From positions 1-24,177 of the forward strand of contig NZ_JAEQMG010000132.1 in the NCBI RefSeq assembly GCF_016680995.1: a DNA stretch of 24,177 nucleotides, given 5' to 3'. Position numbers and translations under genes: made by a program. The notes beneath the pieces are model-generated. The model saw nothing but the letters and a program-made list of their open reading frames with translations, had not been told where the DNA came from and did no database searches. Positions 22,265 to 24,177 of this stretch are shown piece after piece; positions within the stretch are counted from its first letter, which is position 1, and every line of letters starts with the position of its first letter. The DNA comes from Ruminococcus difficilis (GTDB taxonomy: Bacteria > Bacillota_A > Clostridia > Oscillospirales > Acutalibacteraceae).

Positions 22265-24177
22265 ATGAAAATACGCACAAAAGCTGTCAGCCTGCTGCTG
22301 ACGGTTCTGCTGGTGTTCGGCGTGTACGCGATCGTCCCGCCTGCGGCGTTTGCCGAAGAGATCATCGAGGTGACCGCGGAGACAGACTATTTCACGGACG
22401 GCAATACGTACCGGGTCTCGCAGGACGTGACCAACGACAAACGCATCCGGATGCAGGGCAGCGCCGTTCTGACCCTTGACGAAGGCGTTACGCTTACGCT
22501 TAATAAAGGTATTCAGGTCAGTGAAAACAACAGCCTGACCATCCGCGGCGCGGGCAAGCTGATCGCAAACGCGGAGAAAAACAACGCTGCGATCGGCAGC
22601 GGCGAATCGCAAAAAAACGGCGCGATCACGATTGAGAGCGGCGAGATCATCGCCACAGGCGGCGAATTCGCGGCAGGCATCGGCGGCGGCCGCTACAGCC
22701 AGAAGGGCAGCGCAATCAAGATCAGCGGCGGCAAGATCACCGCGACGGGACAAACCTGTTCTGCGGGTATCGGCGGCGGCACCAATAATAACTGGGAGGG
22801 TCATTACGGCTGTGTCGGCGACATCACCATTACCGGCGGTGAAGTCACCGCAAACGGAATCGGCGGCGGCGCGGGTATCGGCGGCGGCGGCACGACCTTC
22901 AACGGCGTCGAAAGCGGTTCCTACGGCGGCAACGTCGGCACCATCACCATCATCGGCGGTAAGGTCACCGCGACAGGCGGCGAGCAAGGCTTCGGCATCG
23001 GACCCGGCATGAACACGGATCTTGTTTCCTCAAATATTGATCAGATAATCCTCGGCTGGACGCAGAAGAGCGACTTTATCGAGGCAAGCAGCTTCGGCGA
23101 CGATGCGGACAAAATTGCTTTTTTTGAAAGACAGACGCTTTATATCGCGGGAACCGCCAGAACAGCGACCGCGGAAAATATTCTCAACGGCTGCAAGCTG
23201 ATTCCGGAGCGCGACGAGAAGGACTACAGTCTTGTGTATGCGGAAGTCGGCAATGTAGAAAGCAGATACTATTACACGGGCGCGGATATCGCCATCACGC
23301 CGGTCATTACGGATTACAACGGCAATGTGCTGCTGGCAGACGACTATGATACCGTGCTTAAACGCGGCGGCGAAGTGGTCGCGGCGGCGAACGAGCTCGG
23401 CTCATACACCTGTACCTTCGAGGGAAAAGGCGATTACAAGGATAGCATAACCTTTGATTTTGAGGTGGTCACTCAGCCCGCTCCGACGCTGCAGGCGACA
23501 GACCTGAAGGAAAGCACCGCGAGGCTGTGCTGGGAGGATGAGAGCGCGGCGACAAACTGGGTCGTGGAATACGGCACGGATGATATCTTCACCGAGGCGC
23601 AGTCAATCACCGTTGCCGGCACAACCGCGGTCACGCTGGACATACAGCCCGAAACAACCTATTGCGCACGCGTGAAATCGGTTATCGGCGCGGTTGAAAG
23701 CGAATGGAGCAACAGCATCTCGTTCGCGTTTTCCGACAAGCGCACGATCGACGGCGAAACCCACGATACGGCAGGTCTTCCGTCGAAGCTTAATTACGGA
23801 TACACCCTGTCGCAGCAGATTTATACGTCCGAAGAGCTCGGCGGCGAAGCGGTGATCACAAGCGTCGGATTTTTCCTCCAATCGGATGAAGAGAGCGACC
23901 CCGTCGAACGGCAGCTGGATATTTATCTGTTATCTACCGAGAATGAGAAATTCACCGAAAATCAATGGATTCCCTACACGGAAGATGACAAGGTGTTCAG
24001 CGGGGCGGTGTCCTTCCGCATTAACGACTGGACGGATATCGTGCTCGATACGCCCTTTGCGTATAACGGCGCCGGCAATATTGCAGTCATCGTATTTGAC
24101 CGCACCAACCGAAAGGAGGCAGGGTATTCCTTCCGCGTGTTCGGGACAGATCAACCGATGAGCATTAACTGCTTTGA
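22265..24177 (+). CDS. Secreted surface protein with Gly-rich beta-solenoid repeats and a Fn3 domain, C-terminus outside the window
   Basis: The frame is open from ATG 22265 (behind AAAGGAGG at 22251-22258) to the right edge, 637 codons. Residues 1-30 are a signal peptide ending AAFA. Residues about 40-110 carry beta-strand-like LTLDEGVTLTL and NSLTIRGAG units. Four imperfect repeats follow at about 119-142, 148-172, 184-208 and 224-248, each of the form ITIxGGxxTATGG...AGIGGG, typical of secreted right-handed beta-helix proteins. A Fn3 domain spans about 404-490 (TARLCWEDE, WVVEYGT, TTYCARVKSV). After it comes a jelly-roll-like region with SQQIYTSEEL, LDIYLLSTE, DIVLDTPF and NIAVIVFD. It is probably a cell-surface or secreted polysaccharide-interacting or adhesive protein. 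No enzyme motif is visible in this part. Confidence 0.88.
   Translation, partial: MKIRTKAVSLLLTVLLVFGVYAIVPPAAFAEEIIEVTAETDYFTDGNTYRVSQDVTNDKRIRMQGSAVLTLDEGVTLTLNKGIQVSENNSLTIRGAGKLIANAEKNNAAIGSGESQKNGAITIESGEIIATGGEFAAGIGGGRYSQKGSAIKISGGKITATGQTCSAGIGGGTNNNWEGHYGCVGDITITGGEVTANGIGGGAGIGGGGTTFNGVESGSYGGNVGTITIIGGKVTATGGEQGFGIGPGMNTDLVSSNIDQIILGWTQKSDFIEASSFGDDADKIAFFERQTLYIAGTARTATAENILNGCKLIPERDEKDYSLVYAEVGNVESRYYYTGADIAITPVITDYNGNVLLADDYDTVLKRGGEVVAAANELGSYTCTFEGKGDYKDSITFDFEVVTQPAPTLQATDLKESTARLCWEDESAATNWVVEYGTDDIFTEAQSITVAGTTAVTLDIQPETTYCARVKSVIGAVESEWSNSISFAFSDKRTIDGETHDTAGLPSKLNYGYTLSQQIYTSEELGGEAVITSVGFFLQSDEESDPVERQLDIYLLSTENEKFTENQWIPYTEDDKVFSGAVSFRINDWTDIVLDTPFAYNGAGNIAVIVFDRTNRKEAGYSFRVFGTDQPMSINCF

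Noticed and set aside
22232..22987. A 251-codon minus-strand frame over the surface-protein repeats
   Set aside because: It is Ala/Asp-rich, as expected from the antisense of Gly-rich repeats, and lacks a ribosome binding site.

Overview
The window looks like a chromosome segment of a Gram-positive anaerobe of the class Clostridia, probably Oscillospiraceae/Ruminococcaceae-like. The signs are strong AAGGAGG-type ribosome binding sites, an oxygen-independent thiazole pathway (ThiH instead of ThiO), a lipoprotein-type MetQ, a Fn3-containing secreted protein and a clostridial large serine recombinase. The taxonomic call is an inference from gene content; there is no rRNA or marker gene here. I saw no tRNA, rRNA or CRISPR array by eye.

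Layout. (1) 1-4000 is a mobile-DNA scar. It holds an AT-rich secreted CHAP/ricin protein running off the left edge (minus strand) with a long structured 5' leader, a complete large serine recombinase (plus), a 109-bp nested inverted repeat, and the C-terminal stump of a second large serine recombinase (minus). (2) 4055-10600 is a complete TPP-riboswitch-controlled thiamine operon, thiS-thiF-thiG-thiH-tenI-thiE-thiD-thiC, from a near-consensus promoter to an intrinsic terminator. ThiC and ThiD make the pyrimidine. ThiS, ThiF, ThiG and ThiH make the thiazole, with a TenI-like protein beside them, and ThiE joins the halves. (3) 10658-13606 is a methionine-type ABC transporter operon, metQ-metN-metI, with its own promoter and a 19-residue upstream reading frame ending in Met-Cys. 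Its MetQ is circularly permuted: the half that is normally C-terminal comes first, directly behind the lipoprotein signal, and the normally N-terminal half comes last. (4) 13586-15455 is a divergent pair, a short-chain dehydrogenase (minus) and a Crp/Fnr regulator (plus). A perfect 16-bp palindrome between them is centred at about -41.5 of the dehydrogenase promoter. A fragment of a CAP/SCP-domain gene is fused against the dehydrogenase 3' end. (5) 15484-21366 is one 1912-residue SF1 helicase of the DUF4011/DUF3320 type (minus) with a transglutaminase-like N-terminal region and a REase-fold nuclease region. (6) 21575-22052 is a decayed tetR-flavoprotein operon (minus). (7) 22265-24177 is the start of a secreted beta-solenoid/Fn3 surface protein (plus) running off the right edge.

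The thiamine and methionine operons read as ordinary chromosomal metabolism. The left flank and the 13.6, 21.6 and 21.9 kb positions carry gene remnants, so the region between conserved operons has been a site of repeated gain and loss. The most unusual item is the permuted MetQ. Next come the structured leader of the CHAP/ricin gene, the metQ upstream peptide, and the Crp-SDR switch. The 270 bases at 21305-21574 are AT-rich and hold only the helicase promoter as far as I can see.
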